Positions 6,528-12,904 of a DNA stretch of 13,129 nucleotides are shown one piece after another. The notes under the pieces are model-generated. The model searched no databases, had not been told where the DNA came from, and worked only from the letters and a program-made list of their open reading frames with translations. The stretch lies in the NCBI GenBank assembly GCA_031282925.1, contig JAITCT010000024.1:1-13129 (forward strand), read 5' to 3'. Positions within the stretch are counted from its first letter, which is position 1. The number at the start of each line of letters is the position of its first letter. Source of the DNA: Dysgonamonadaceae bacterium (GTDB lineage: Bacteria > Bacteroidota > Bacteroidia > Bacteroidales > Azobacteroidaceae). The position numbers and the translations under genes are program-made.

Positions 6528-6585
6528 GATTCCCGCTTTCGCGGGAAACAATGTTCGGCGGAGGCAATAACATCTTCCCCCTTGC
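6528..6585 (-). repeat. Dispersed repeat, inverted copy of the element near 12145-12197
   Basis: The reverse complement of 6528-6563 matches 12161-12197 with one single-base gap and about two mismatches; weaker similarity continues to about 6585. It contains the hairpin ATTCCCGC-TTTC-GCGGGAAA (6529-6548), which recurs at 12217-12236. The two copies face each other across about 5.6 kb. Confidence 0.7.
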
Positions 6586-6670
6586 CGCAAGAAAGGAATC
6601 AATATTTTTCAATTTTCAATTCACAATGTTTCTCTAAATCAACGAATTATTACCGGTTGACAACGAATTT

Positions 6671-6821
6671 CCGCCGGTGGAAGCCAAATTGCCGGTTTCT
6701 GCCGGCAGAAGCCGAAATATTGCCGGCAAAAACCAAATTTCCGCCGGCAGAAACCGGAATGTTGCCGGCAGAAACCGGAATGTTGCCGGCAGAAACTGAA
6801 ATGTTGCCGGCAGAAATTCAG
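6671..6821 (+). repeat. 21-bp minisatellite (CCGGCAGAA units)
   Basis: Units starting at 6702, 6723, 6744, 6765 and 6786 are each exactly 21 bases and begin CCGGCAGAA or CCGGCAAAA, with a partial sixth at 6807 and diverged copies from 6671. Units 6744 and 6765 are identical, so duplication is recent. The period is a multiple of three and one plus-strand frame stays open, spelling the heptad LPAETGM. That frame begins in dispersed repeat DNA and has no protein character outside the array, so I treat this as non-coding. Confidence 0.85.
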
Positions 6822-6869
6822 TTAATGCGAAACGAAACCTCGCACCAGCGGAGAGAAATAAGAGGTAAA

Positions 6870-7190
6870 TCAGGGACGAATTTTGCGAACCGTGCGAATT
6901 TTACTGATGCTTGATGCGGAATGAACAATGTCCAATACTTCGATGCATTCGCCGGTAATCCGGTAAATAATCAAATGAGCGTCCAGGATGATGTTGCGAT
7001 ACATGCGGCTTTGGGTTGCAAGATGCCGGCATTCGGGATGATAAGTGTAATCAGTATCAAGTTTTTCGACAAATTTTGATATAGTAAGGAAATATTTTTT
7101 TGCCTGCCTGATACCGAATGTTTTGCCGCTCCATTCAAGGATTTCGGTCAAATGTTTCTCATAGTCGCCGGAAGCAATGATTTTTTTCAT
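6870..7190 (-). CDS. RelE/ParE-family toxin
   Basis: This is a 106-residue basic protein of the RelE/ParE toxin fold, which acts either as a ribosome-dependent mRNase or as a gyrase inhibitor. Visible features are an N-terminal helical hairpin (9-47, including TEILEWSGKTFGIRQAKKY), a CRHL segment (54-57), and the core strands YRNIILDAHLIIYRI (64-78) and CIEVLDIVHS (82-91). These fit the usual arrangement where an Arg precedes HLIIYRI. I chose the ATG at 7190 because it overlaps the antitoxin stop as ATGA, the classic coupled arrangement. An ATG four codons earlier (7202) is possible. HLIIYRI and EVLDIVHS look more ParE-like than RelE-like, but the target cannot be assigned. The fold is intact and no residue is obviously missing. 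Confidence 0.85.
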   Translation of the reverse strand: MKKIIASGDYEKHLTEILEWSGKTFGIRQAKKYFLTISKFVEKLDTDYTYHPECRHLATQSRMYRNIILDAHLIIYRITGECIEVLDIVHSASSISKIRTVRKIRP

Positions 7191-7423
7191 TTGTCCAACC
7201 ATTGCAGGATTCGTTGGTGGACTTCGGAAACCGGATAAAATTCGCCATCTTCAATGCGGTGAAAATGTTCCCACCATTCTTCCTGCGTACCACAGAAAGG
7301 GACATTGGGATTCCAGCTGTTTTCGGACGGTGGAGTTTCGGGATTTGTGCGCCGATACGCTACAGCCGGTTCGTTAAGCGTTACCGGCGTGCCGTTTTTG
7401 GTTTGATACGTTTTGTTTGACAT
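7187..7423 (-). CDS. Antitoxin partner of the RelE/ParE toxin (unclassified)
   Basis: This 78-residue protein is encoded immediately upstream of the toxin and linked to it by an ATGA overlap. I do not recognise a ribbon-helix-helix, Phd or HTH domain. The N-terminus (TYQTKNGTPVTLNEPAVAYR, 5-24) is strand-like. A proline- and Asn-rich linker covers 27-43, and the C-terminus (48-78) is helical, with EEWWEHF (48-54) and SEVHQRILQWLDK (66-78). The C-terminal helix is the likely toxin-wrapping part; the N-terminus may dimerise or bind DNA. The role is inferred from position, size, coupling and the dedicated promoter 23 bases upstream, which would be its autoregulation target. It could also be a non-antitoxin partner, but that is unlikely. 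Confidence 0.75.
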   Translation of the reverse strand: MSNKTYQTKNGTPVTLNEPAVAYRRTNPETPPSENSWNPNVPFCGTQEEWWEHFHRIEDGEFYPVSEVHQRILQWLDK

Positions 7424-7445
7424 AACCGAATTATTTAAAGATTGG

Positions 7446-7477
7446 CAAAATTACATAAAAATCGAACGGTTTCCAAA
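7446..7477 (-). promoter_or_regulatory. Promoter of the toxin-antitoxin operon
   Basis: On the minus strand this is TTTG, a 20-base spacer, then TAATTTTG, a full match to the Bacteroidetes consensus. The -7 box ends 22 bases before the antitoxin ATG (7423), leaving a short leader. One perfect TTTG/TAnnTTTG pair in the right place makes this the likely start of the two-gene transcript. Confidence 0.75.
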
Positions 7478-7482
7478 GCTGG

Positions 7483-7513
7483 CATTGCGAGCCGCAGGCA
7501 AAGCAATTCAGAG
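7483..7513 (+). repeat. Partial CGTCATTGCG-family repeat
   Basis: This is the left-arm part of the family (CATTGCGAGCCGCAGGCAAAG and CAATTC), without a matching right end. It is followed by AT-rich sequence with a CAATTC/GAATTG palindrome. It appears truncated. Confidence 0.6.
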
Positions 7514-7561
7514 AATTGATATATTGACAATTGATAATTAGGGGATTATTCGACCGCACCG

Positions 7562-7646
7562 CGTCATTGCGAGCCGCAAGGCGAAGCAATCCGGTGCATA
7601 CGTTTATTCTCTGGATTGCTTCAGGCTGCCGCCTTCGCAATGACGC
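7562..7646. repeat. Complete CGTCATTGCG-family inverted repeat
   Basis: The left end CGTCATTGCG and right end CGCAATGACG flank GAAGCAATCC and GGATTGCTTC inner arms, 85 bases in all. It lies about 50 bases downstream of the lpdA stop, where the folded RNA could mark the 3' end of the metF operon. No T-run follows. Confidence 0.8.
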
Positions 7647-7697
7647 AGTGAGGATAAGTGATTCTCCTGATTATCATTTTCTATATTGCTATAAACA

Positions 7698-9047
7698 TCA
7701 GAGCGTTTCCCTGATTATTTCCCCAACCGCAGGATGCGGAAAAATCACCGCTTTCAAATCACCGGCTTTCATTCCCTTTTCAATGGACATTCCGGCAATG
7801 GTAATGATTTCCGAAGCCGGATTCCCTAATATATGCACTCCGAGAATTGTGCCGTCTTCACCTTCGATAATTTTGCAAACTCCGTTAGCCTGTTCGTTTT
7901 CAACCGTAAACCGGCCGGAATAAGTCATCGGGAGTTGCTTTACCGTGCAGGCAATCTTTTCCGTTCGCACAGCGTCTTCCGTTTTGCCTGCGCCGGCCAG
8001 TTCGGGACAGGTATAAACCACTGCGGGAACAGCCTTATAGGACATTTTTTCATTTTTTCCGAGAATATGTCCGACAGCCACTTCAGCTTCCCTGACGGCC
8101 GTATGCGCCAAAAGGGAAAATCCCGTAATATCGCCGCAGGCATAGACGCCGGGGCATGAGGTCTGCATGTATTCATTGACTTTCACGCCGTTCCGGAACA
8201 ATTCCGGTTGCAATGTTTCAAGACCAAAGCCGGTTAATACCGGTTTACGCCCTGTGCTCAGCAGGATGTTTGAAACTTCCGAAACGCTTTTTTCCCCCGC
8301 GTTTTCTATTACTGTCTGCCGGCCATTCACGGAAACAACCCCGGCATTTAAATGAAATGCTATTCCCTTTTTTGACAGTTCGTTTCTTAACAGCGCCGAC
8401 AGTTCCCTGTCCATATCGGGCAGGATTTCATCCGCCATTTCAACAACCGTTACCTTGCTGCCCAGCGTATTAAAAAACGAGGCAAACTCGACGCCGATTA
8501 CGCCGCCGCCGACAACCAGCAAAGATTCGGGAACTTCCTGAGTTTCCAGGGCTTCGCGGCTCGTCCAAAAACCGGTTTCGCTTAATCCCGGAATCGGAGG
8601 AATAACCGGCTCGGAACCCGTACAAAGCAGCAGCCTGGCGGCAGAATAAATCTGTCCGTTACACTCGATTTCTTTGGCTTTTTGCCCTTCGCCTTTCGTC
8701 CGGACAATCGCTTTGCCCGTAACGGTTTCCACTCCCGCTTTATTCATTCCGGCACAGATTCCCGCCGCTAATTTTCTTACGATTTTATTTTTCCGCGCAA
8801 TTATTTTCGGCAAATCATAAGCGACCGCCCCGCAGGAAACGCCGTATTTTGCCGCTTCTACGGCGCTTTGGTAAACCTTTGCGGAATGCAGGAGCGTTTT
8901 TGTGGGAATACAACCTTCGTTCAGGCACACGCCACCGATGTTGTTTTTTTCAAAAAGGACGGTTTTCAGCCCGTTTTTTCCGGCTAATTCCGCTGCGGCG
9001 TAGCCGGCCGGACCGCCGCCGATGATTGCCAAATCGTAGGTATTCAT
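7698..9047 (-). CDS. lpdA: Dihydrolipoyl dehydrogenase (E3)
   Basis: This 449-residue FAD-dependent disulfide oxidoreductase reoxidises dihydrolipoamide with NAD+ in 2-oxoacid dehydrogenase complexes and in glycine cleavage. The FAD-binding GGGPAG is at 10-15, and the redox-active pair Cys41/Cys46 is in CLNEGCIPTK. The NAD-binding GGGVIGVEFASFF spans 180-192, the second FAD contact CGDITG is at 304-309, and the catalytic HPAVGE is at 438-443, with His438 and Glu443. The length is within the family range. The start ATG is 6 bases after the trpA stop, so it is the last gene of the metF-holB-trpA-lpdA operon. No E1, E2 or glycine-cleavage gene is nearby, so its complex cannot be named. Mercuric or glutathione reductase is unlikely given the motif set. 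Confidence 0.95.
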   Translation of the reverse strand: MNTYDLAIIGGGPAGYAAAELAGKNGLKTVLFEKNNIGGVCLNEGCIPTKTLLHSAKVYQSAVEAAKYGVSCGAVAYDLPKIIARKNKIVRKLAAGICAGMNKAGVETVTGKAIVRTKGEGQKAKEIECNGQIYSAARLLLCTGSEPVIPPIPGLSETGFWTSREALETQEVPESLLVVGGGVIGVEFASFFNTLGSKVTVVEMADEILPDMDRELSALLRNELSKKGIAFHLNAGVVSVNGRQTVIENAGEKSVSEVSNILLSTGRKPVLTGFGLETLQPELFRNGVKVNEYMQTSCPGVYACGDITGFSLLAHTAVREAEVAVGHILGKNEKMSYKAVPAVVYTCPELAGAGKTEDAVRTEKIACTVKQLPMTYSGRFTVENEQANGVCKIIEGEDGTILGVHILGNPASEIITIAGMSIEKGMKAGDLKAVIFPHPAVGEIIRETL

Positions 9048-9053
9048 AACTTT

Positions 9054-9854
9054 TCAATTTACGCCGGTATGCTGCGTTTTGCTTACAGCCAGCACATGCA
9101 ACAATGACCTTGCGGCCTCTTCCGGATTTTTTTTCTCCTTTAATAAACTGATGAATTGACTCCCGATAATGGCGCCCGAAGCGTTTTCAAAAGCGGCGTC
9201 CAAAGTTTCCCTGTTGGATATGCCAAAACCTGTCATGCGCGGATTGCGCAGTCCCATGCGGTTAATCCGGCGGAAATAGGCCTGTTTCTCTTCGTCGAAA
9301 CGCTGCTGCGCACCCGTTGTTGCGGAAGAAGACACCATATAAATAAAACCTTCCGTATGCGCATCAATCAGCCGGATTCGCTCTTCGGAAGTTTTGGGCG
9401 TAATCAGCATAATCATTCTTAAATTATGGCTGTCGGCAATGGATTTGTAGTGATTCAGATAATCATCGAACGGCAAATCGGGAATAATAATCCCCGAAAT
9501 GCCTGTCGCGTGGCAATCTTCGCAAAACTTCCCAAATCCGTATTGCATAATCGGATTCAGATAGCCCATCATAACCAGCGGGATATGTATTTCACCGGAA
9601 ACGGCGGCCAGCTGTGAAAACAGAAGTTTCAGGTTCATGCCGTTGCGAAGGGCAATTGCACTGCTTTCCTGAATGACAGGCCCGTCGGCCATGGGGTCGG
9701 AAAACGGAATACCGACTTCTATCATATCAATACCGTTGGCTTGCAGCGCTTTGATTATTTTTCCCGTATCATTCGGGTGAGGAAATCCGGCCGTGAAATA
9801 AACGGAAAGAATTTCCTTTTCTTTTTGCCGGAATAATTGATTGATTTTGTTCAT
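9054..9854 (-). CDS. trpA: Tryptophan synthase alpha subunit
   Basis: TrpA cleaves indole-3-glycerol phosphate to indole and glyceraldehyde 3-phosphate and passes indole to TrpB. The frame from ATG 9854 gives 266 residues, the usual TrpA length, forming a TIM barrel. Catalytic residues are present: Glu46 and Asp57 within [15 protein letters not shown], equivalent to Glu49 and Asp60 of the Salmonella enzyme. [20 protein letters not shown] and GFGIS (phosphate-binding side) follow. A GTG at 9887 would add 11 poorly conserved residues, so I prefer the ATG. No other trp gene is in the window; in many Bacteroidales trpA closes a trp operon, so this copy is displaced. It lies 39 bases after holB and 6 bases before lpdA, inside an unrelated operon. 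Confidence 0.95.
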   Translation of the reverse strand: MNKINQLFRQKEKEILSVYFTAGFPHPNDTGKIIKALQANGIDMIEVGIPFSDPMADGPVIQESSAIALRNGMNLKLLFSQLAAVSGEIHIPLVMMGYLNPIMQYGFGKFCEDCHATGISGIIIPDLPFDDYLNHYKSIADSHNLRMIMLITPKTSEERIRLIDAHTEGFIYMVSSSATTGAQQRFDEEKQAYFRRINRMGLRNPRMTGFGISNRETLDAAFENASGAIIGSQFISLLKEKKNPEEAARSLLHVLAVSKTQHTGVN

Positions 9855-9893
9855 ATTTGAAATTTTTTTTAATGACGGCAACCGCACGCCGGC

Positions 9894-11027
9894 TTAACCG
9901 ACAGGCAATTTAATTAAAACCGCTATGGTCATTGACAAATCGAAAAAGACCATGCGCGGATTCACATTCGATTCGATATGCCGCTCCGCCAAAGCCAGCT
10001 CATTGATTAAGTCAATGACATTATTTTCGGTTACATAAGGAGAAAAATTTTTCGCAAAACCGGCTTCTTCCCGGTTCAGGTAATTGATTGCGGGCAGATT
10101 GAAGCGGTAGAAAAAATTTTCGCGTATCATATTCCCGGCGTATGCCAAAAATGCCTTTTGCTTTTCCCGGCCTAATCCGGCGAAGTTTTCGGATTCCGTC
10201 CGCATGTTTTTCACATCCCGCTTCCAGCCATTCCGCATGACGGACTTGAATAGTTCCATGTACCGGCTGGTTTCTTCGCTGCTTTCCAGCAGTTCCAGGG
10301 CTTTCAGGTAACTCCCGCCGGCCAGGTGAATAATGTTTTCCATTGCGTCCGGCGCAGAATGGGAATGTTTTTGCAGCGCCTGCATCATCGAATCGCTGTC
10401 AATCGGCGGCACGGGAAAACTTTGGGTACGGGATTGAATCGTGCCGATCACCCGGTCGGGATTTTCCGAAATCAGGAGGAAAACCGTGTTCAACGGCGGT
10501 TCTTCAATCATTTTCAGCAGTTTATTGGCGCAGGCTTCGTGCATTTTCTCCGGCAGCCATACAATCATGATTTTGTATTCCGATTCGTAGGCTTTCAAAT
10601 TCAATTTCCGGATGATTTCGTCGCTTTCCTTCGCGTATATCATCCCTTGCGCATTTTCCGCGCCAATGAAATTAAGCCATGCATTAAGATTGAAATAGGG
10701 ATTTTGCAAAACAAACTGCCGCCATTCGCTCAGGTAGTCGTCGCAGACTTCCTTTTTCTTCTTATCGTTTTTAACAATCGGATAAACAAAATGTAAATCG
10801 GGGTGAGACAGTTTGCTGTATTTGACGCAGGAGGGACAAACGCCGCAGGCATCGTCTTCGCCGCGTTGCGTACAACTCAGATAGCGGGCGTAAGCCAGCG
10901 CCAGCGCCGTTTTTCCGACGCCTTCCGGTCCGCCGATCATGCGTGCATGAGGTATATAACCCTCTTTCACCGATTGAATCAAGCGATGTTTGATTTCCTG
11001 CTGTCCTGTTATATCCCTGAAAAACAT
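9894..11027 (-). CDS. holB: DNA polymerase III delta' subunit (clamp loader)
   Basis: This is a 377-residue AAA+ protein of the clamp-loader complex that places the sliding clamp on DNA. The Walker A motif GPEGVGKT is at 33-40. A four-cysteine zinc site follows (Cys52, Cys61, Cys64, Cys67), typical of delta' and gamma/tau. LLKMIEEPP and the sensor/SRC region QSRTQSF come later, with Thr in place of Cys in SRC. The C-terminal part (about 215-377) is the helical collar domain. It is shorter than DnaX proteins and has a degenerate Walker B (IMIVWLPEKM), which favours delta' over gamma/tau. It lies second in the operon, 19 bases after metF. Nothing looks damaged. Confidence 0.92.
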   Translation of the reverse strand: MFFRDITGQQEIKHRLIQSVKEGYIPHARMIGGPEGVGKTALALAYARYLSCTQRGEDDACGVCPSCVKYSKLSHPDLHFVYPIVKNDKKKKEVCDDYLSEWRQFVLQNPYFNLNAWLNFIGAENAQGMIYAKESDEIIRKLNLKAYESEYKIMIVWLPEKMHEACANKLLKMIEEPPLNTVFLLISENPDRVIGTIQSRTQSFPVPPIDSDSMMQALQKHSHSAPDAMENIIHLAGGSYLKALELLESSEETSRYMELFKSVMRNGWKRDVKNMRTESENFAGLGREKQKAFLAYAGNMIRENFFYRFNLPAINYLNREEAGFAKNFSPYVTENNVIDLINELALAERHIESNVNPRMVFFDLSMTIAVLIKLPVG

Positions 11028-11046
11028 TATATTTTACCTCTGGTGG

Positions 11047-12000
11047 TTAATAAATCTCCCTGGCAATTTGCCGCACGCTGTCTATTGCCAAGAGCGTGTA
11101 AAAATGCAGGCTTGGCACTCCGCTTCGAATCAGCTCCTTGCATTGCATGATACACCATTCGACGCCGACTTGTCCGGCTTCTGCATCCGTTTTACACTTG
11201 CGGAGTTCAACTTCCAAAGCATCCGGAATATCCGTCCGGAATATCCTGGGTAAAACCGTCAACTGGTCAAGCAAGACGATCGGTTTGATTCCGGGAATAA
11301 TCGGAATGTGAATACCCTCTTTGCGGCAACGTTCCACAAATCCAAAGTATTTTCCGTTGTCGAAAAACATCTGGGTAACAGCATATTCGGCGCCCAATTC
11401 CACTTTCTTTTTCAGGAAAGCAATATCGGAATCCATGTTCGGCGCTTCCTCATGTTTTTCGGGATAACAGGCCACGCCGTAGGAAAAAGGCGCGGCCGGC
11501 TTTTCAAAACAGTTGCCTTCCGCGTCAATGCCCTGATTGTATTGATTGACCTGAACGATTAAATCGGTAGTGTGTTCATGATTTTGTCCGGGGGTGGCCG
11601 GTTTTTTTTCCGGTTTATTGGCGTCGCCCCGCAACAACAACAAATCGGTTACGCCGAGGAATTGCAAATCAATCAAGGCATATTCGGTTTCTTCTTTGGA
11701 AAAACCTTTGCAGATGATGTGCGGAACGGCCGTAATGCCGTAACGGTTTTGAATAGCGGCTGCAATAGCCACCGTACCGGGGCGTTTGCGGACTTGCACC
11801 TTTCTCAGCAGCCCGTCGGCAGTTTCCCGGTAAACGGTTTCGCTGTGGTGAGTGGTAATGTTGATGTATTTCGGGTCAAATTCCTTGAGTTTATCAATGG
11901 TATTGCATACTTTTGCAAAACCGTTCCCCTTCAGGGGCGGCAGGATTTCAAACGAAAATGCGGTTTTTGAATTGTTTTTTAACAGATTGACGATACTCAT
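11047..12000 (-). CDS. metF: 5,10-methylenetetrahydrofolate reductase
   Basis: MetF reduces 5,10-methylene-THF to 5-methyl-THF with a flavin, supplying methyl groups for methionine. I start at ATG 12000 (317 residues, usual length). An in-frame ATG at 12117 would add 39 residues encoded by the promoter region itself. Motifs are FEILPP (17-22, with Glu18 as the catalytic acid), NITTHHSETVYRE (47-59), PHIICKGFSKEE (93-104), LLLRGD (121-126, Asp126 at the flavin/folate site), YPEKHEEAPN (179-188), VTQMFFDN (208-215) and PGIKP (236-240). It heads the metF-holB-trpA-lpdA operon, whose promoter ends 20 bases before this ATG. The association with the other three genes has no obvious metabolic logic beyond housekeeping. 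Confidence 0.95.
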   Translation of the reverse strand: MSIVNLLKNNSKTAFSFEILPPLKGNGFAKVCNTIDKLKEFDPKYINITTHHSETVYRETADGLLRKVQVRKRPGTVAIAAAIQNRYGITAVPHIICKGFSKEETEYALIDLQFLGVTDLLLLRGDANKPEKKPATPGQNHEHTTDLIVQVNQYNQGIDAEGNCFEKPAAPFSYGVACYPEKHEEAPNMDSDIAFLKKKVELGAEYAVTQMFFDNGKYFGFVERCRKEGIHIPIIPGIKPIVLLDQLTVLPRIFRTDIPDALEVELRKCKTDAEAGQVGVEWCIMQCKELIRSGVPSLHFYTLLAIDSVRQIAREIY

Positions 12001-12020
12001 ATATCTTAATAAATTTGCGG

Positions 12021-12051
12021 CAAAAATAATATAAAAAGATTGAATGCCAAA
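12021..12051 (-). promoter_or_regulatory. Promoter of the metF-holB-trpA-lpdA operon
   Basis: Minus-strand TTTG, 19 bases, then TATTTTTG, matching the Bacteroidetes consensus at all fixed positions. The -7 box ends 20 bases before the metF ATG at 12000. That short leader also argues against the longer reading frame from 12117. Confidence 0.75.
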
Positions 12052-12144
12052 ATCTTTTTGGGAGTGAGTTGGCATCGTACAAATGTTCTTTTCATAATTT
12101 CGCTTCGCGGCTCGCAATTCGGGGTAGAACTTTGCCGCAACAAG

Positions 12145-12197
12145 GGGGGACAGTCATTGGCTCCGCCGAAACGTTGTTTCCCGCGAAAGCCGGAATC
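12145..12197 (+). repeat. Dispersed repeat, partner of 6528-6585 in inverted orientation
   Basis: The core at 12161-12197 (CTCCGCCGAA, then GTTGTTTCCCGCGAAAGC) matches the reverse complement of 6528-6563 almost base for base. Weaker similarity extends left to about 12145. It is the first of several repeats filling 12118-12525, where I see no gene. Confidence 0.7.
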
Positions 12198-12216
12198 TCG
12201 CAATAAGGAGGCTATC

Positions 12217-12326
12217 ATTCCCGCTTTCGCGGGAATCCCCTGAAAATAGGCATTGATTTTCAGGGGCACACACACGGGTGCGCCACTACGCTGGTGCGAC
12301 GTAAGGGCGCACCTATGTGTGCGCCT
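12217..12326. repeat. Palindrome cluster
   Basis: Three hairpin units lie in tandem. ATTCCCGC-TTTC-GCGGGAAT is at 12217-12236. An 11-bp perfect stem, CCCCTGAAAAT/ATTTTCAGGGG, is at 12237-12266. GGGTGCGCC/GGGCGCACC-type arms fall within 12270-12326 and are related to the 24-base palindrome at 628-651. None is followed by a T-run. Confidence 0.7.
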
Positions 12327-12377
12327 CTCAATGATCAGGGTTGAACGCCTGTTGTTGCGGCAAGGTAGAACCACAGT

Positions 12378-12402
12378 TGGTGCGAGGCACAGCCTCGCAC
12401 CA
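12378..12402. repeat. Perfect 11-bp hairpin TGGTGCGAGGC
   Basis: TGGTGCGAGGC and its exact inverse flank a 3-base loop. The left arm is the same sequence that opens the repeats at 565 and 6435. The right arm, plus the following AGCGG, recurs at 6840-6852, about 400 bases from its partner arm at 6435. Confidence 0.75.
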
Positions 12403-12421
12403 GCGGGGCCTTCGCTGCGCC

Positions 12422-12525
12422 TGCAATGACGCAGTAAAGCAAAGATCCGCAGTCGTCATTGCGAACTGAGAAGCAGTGAAGCAATCCAGAGAACAGCCGC
12501 AGTACATTCCCGGATTGCTTCAGGA
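12422..12525. repeat. Two partial CGTCATTGCG-family repeats
   Basis: TGCAATGACGC at 12422-12432 is an isolated right end. From 12454 a second copy starts CGTCATTGCG and contains GAAGCAATCC and GGATTGCTTC, but it stops at about 12525 without the expected CGCAATGACG end. The next bases read as the tail of a protein-coding frame. Confidence 0.7.
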
Positions 12526-12581
12526 GTGATATTTCCGAATTAGCCAAATTGAAAGAAATTTTGGAAGGAAGTAAAGAATAA
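12525..12581 (+). pseudogene. Possible 3' remnant of a gene
   Basis: From the broken right end of the repeat, one frame reads SDISELAKLKEILEGSKE and then TAA. The composition is that of a real amphipathic helix, unlike the repeat-derived frames nearby. With the start missing, it could be the last 18 codons of a gene truncated by the repeat. It is too short to identify, and chance cannot be excluded. Confidence 0.25.
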
Positions 12582-12625
12582 AATTTTCATTTTTATGGAT
12601 TTTTGTTGGGAAAACATTAATCAAT

Positions 12626-12658
12626 TTTGCTGTTTAAAAAGAATATAAATTACTTTTG
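12626..12658 (+). promoter_or_regulatory. Promoter of the HEPN/MNT locus
   Basis: TTTG, a 21-base spacer, then TACTTTTG, a full Bacteroidetes consensus match. The -7 box ends 22 bases before the GTG at 12681, leaving a short leader. It would drive both the HEPN and the nucleotidyltransferase frames. Confidence 0.7.
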
Positions 12659-12680
12659 CAAAACATAGAAATTTCACAAG

Positions 12681-12893
12681 GTGGACGATTTCGATAAAAA
12701 TAATGTATTTAATTATTGGATAGAAAGTTCCAATGATGATTATAAAACAACTTTAGATCTCTATAATACAGGAAGTTATGGATGGGCTTTGTTTATGGGA
12801 CATTTAGTTATAGAGAAGTTACTAAAAGCTTACTATGTCAAAACACGAAACGTTTATCCTCCAATGATTCATGATTTGAGAAGAATGGATTAA
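12681..12893 (+). CDS. HEPN-domain protein, C-terminally truncated
   Basis: The frame gives 70 residues from a GTG start. NYWIESSNDDYKTTLDLY (11-28), then WALFMGHLVIEKLLKAYYV (35-53) and YPPMIHDL (59-66), match the first half of HEPN proteins, the RNase-like toxin partner of MNT nucleotidyltransferases. Family members are usually 110-140 residues. Here the frame stops soon after HDL and lacks the second half, where the arginine-containing RNase motif of related HEPN toxins normally lies. The nucleotidyltransferase ATG follows only 11 bases after the stop, so the missing half appears deleted rather than displaced. The product is probably not an active toxin; it could be a decaying gene. The locus is visibly more AT-rich than the upstream operon and uses AGA and ATA codons, suggesting separate acquisition. 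Calling it HEPN is secure; calling it inactive is inference. Confidence 0.75.
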   Translation: MDDFDKNNVFNYWIESSNDDYKTTLDLYNTGSYGWALFMGHLVIEKLLKAYYVKTRNVYPPMIHDLRRMD

Positions 12894-12904
12894 AAAATTC
12901 GATT

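Noticed and set aside
6207..6602. 131-codon minus-strand frame upstream of glsA
   Set aside because: Much of it is the reverse of the repeats at 6435-6585, and the rest has no protein character.
6671..6821. CRISPR array
   Set aside because: The 21-base units are directly adjacent with no spacers, so this is a minisatellite.
6504..6914. 136-codon plus-strand frame with LPAETGM heptads
   Set aside because: It starts inside dispersed repeats, overlaps the toxin 3' end, and looks like protein only where the 21-bp array is in phase.
9855..9887. GTG start for trpA adding 11 residues
   Set aside because: The extension is not part of the TrpA fold, and the ATG at 9854 gives the normal length.
10326..10796. 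156-codon plus-strand frame antisense to holB
   Set aside because: It is a shadow of holB, which has all clamp-loader motifs on the other strand.
12001..12117. 39-residue N-terminal extension of MetF from ATG 12117
   Set aside because: The consensus promoter lies inside this stretch and the family begins at the later ATG.
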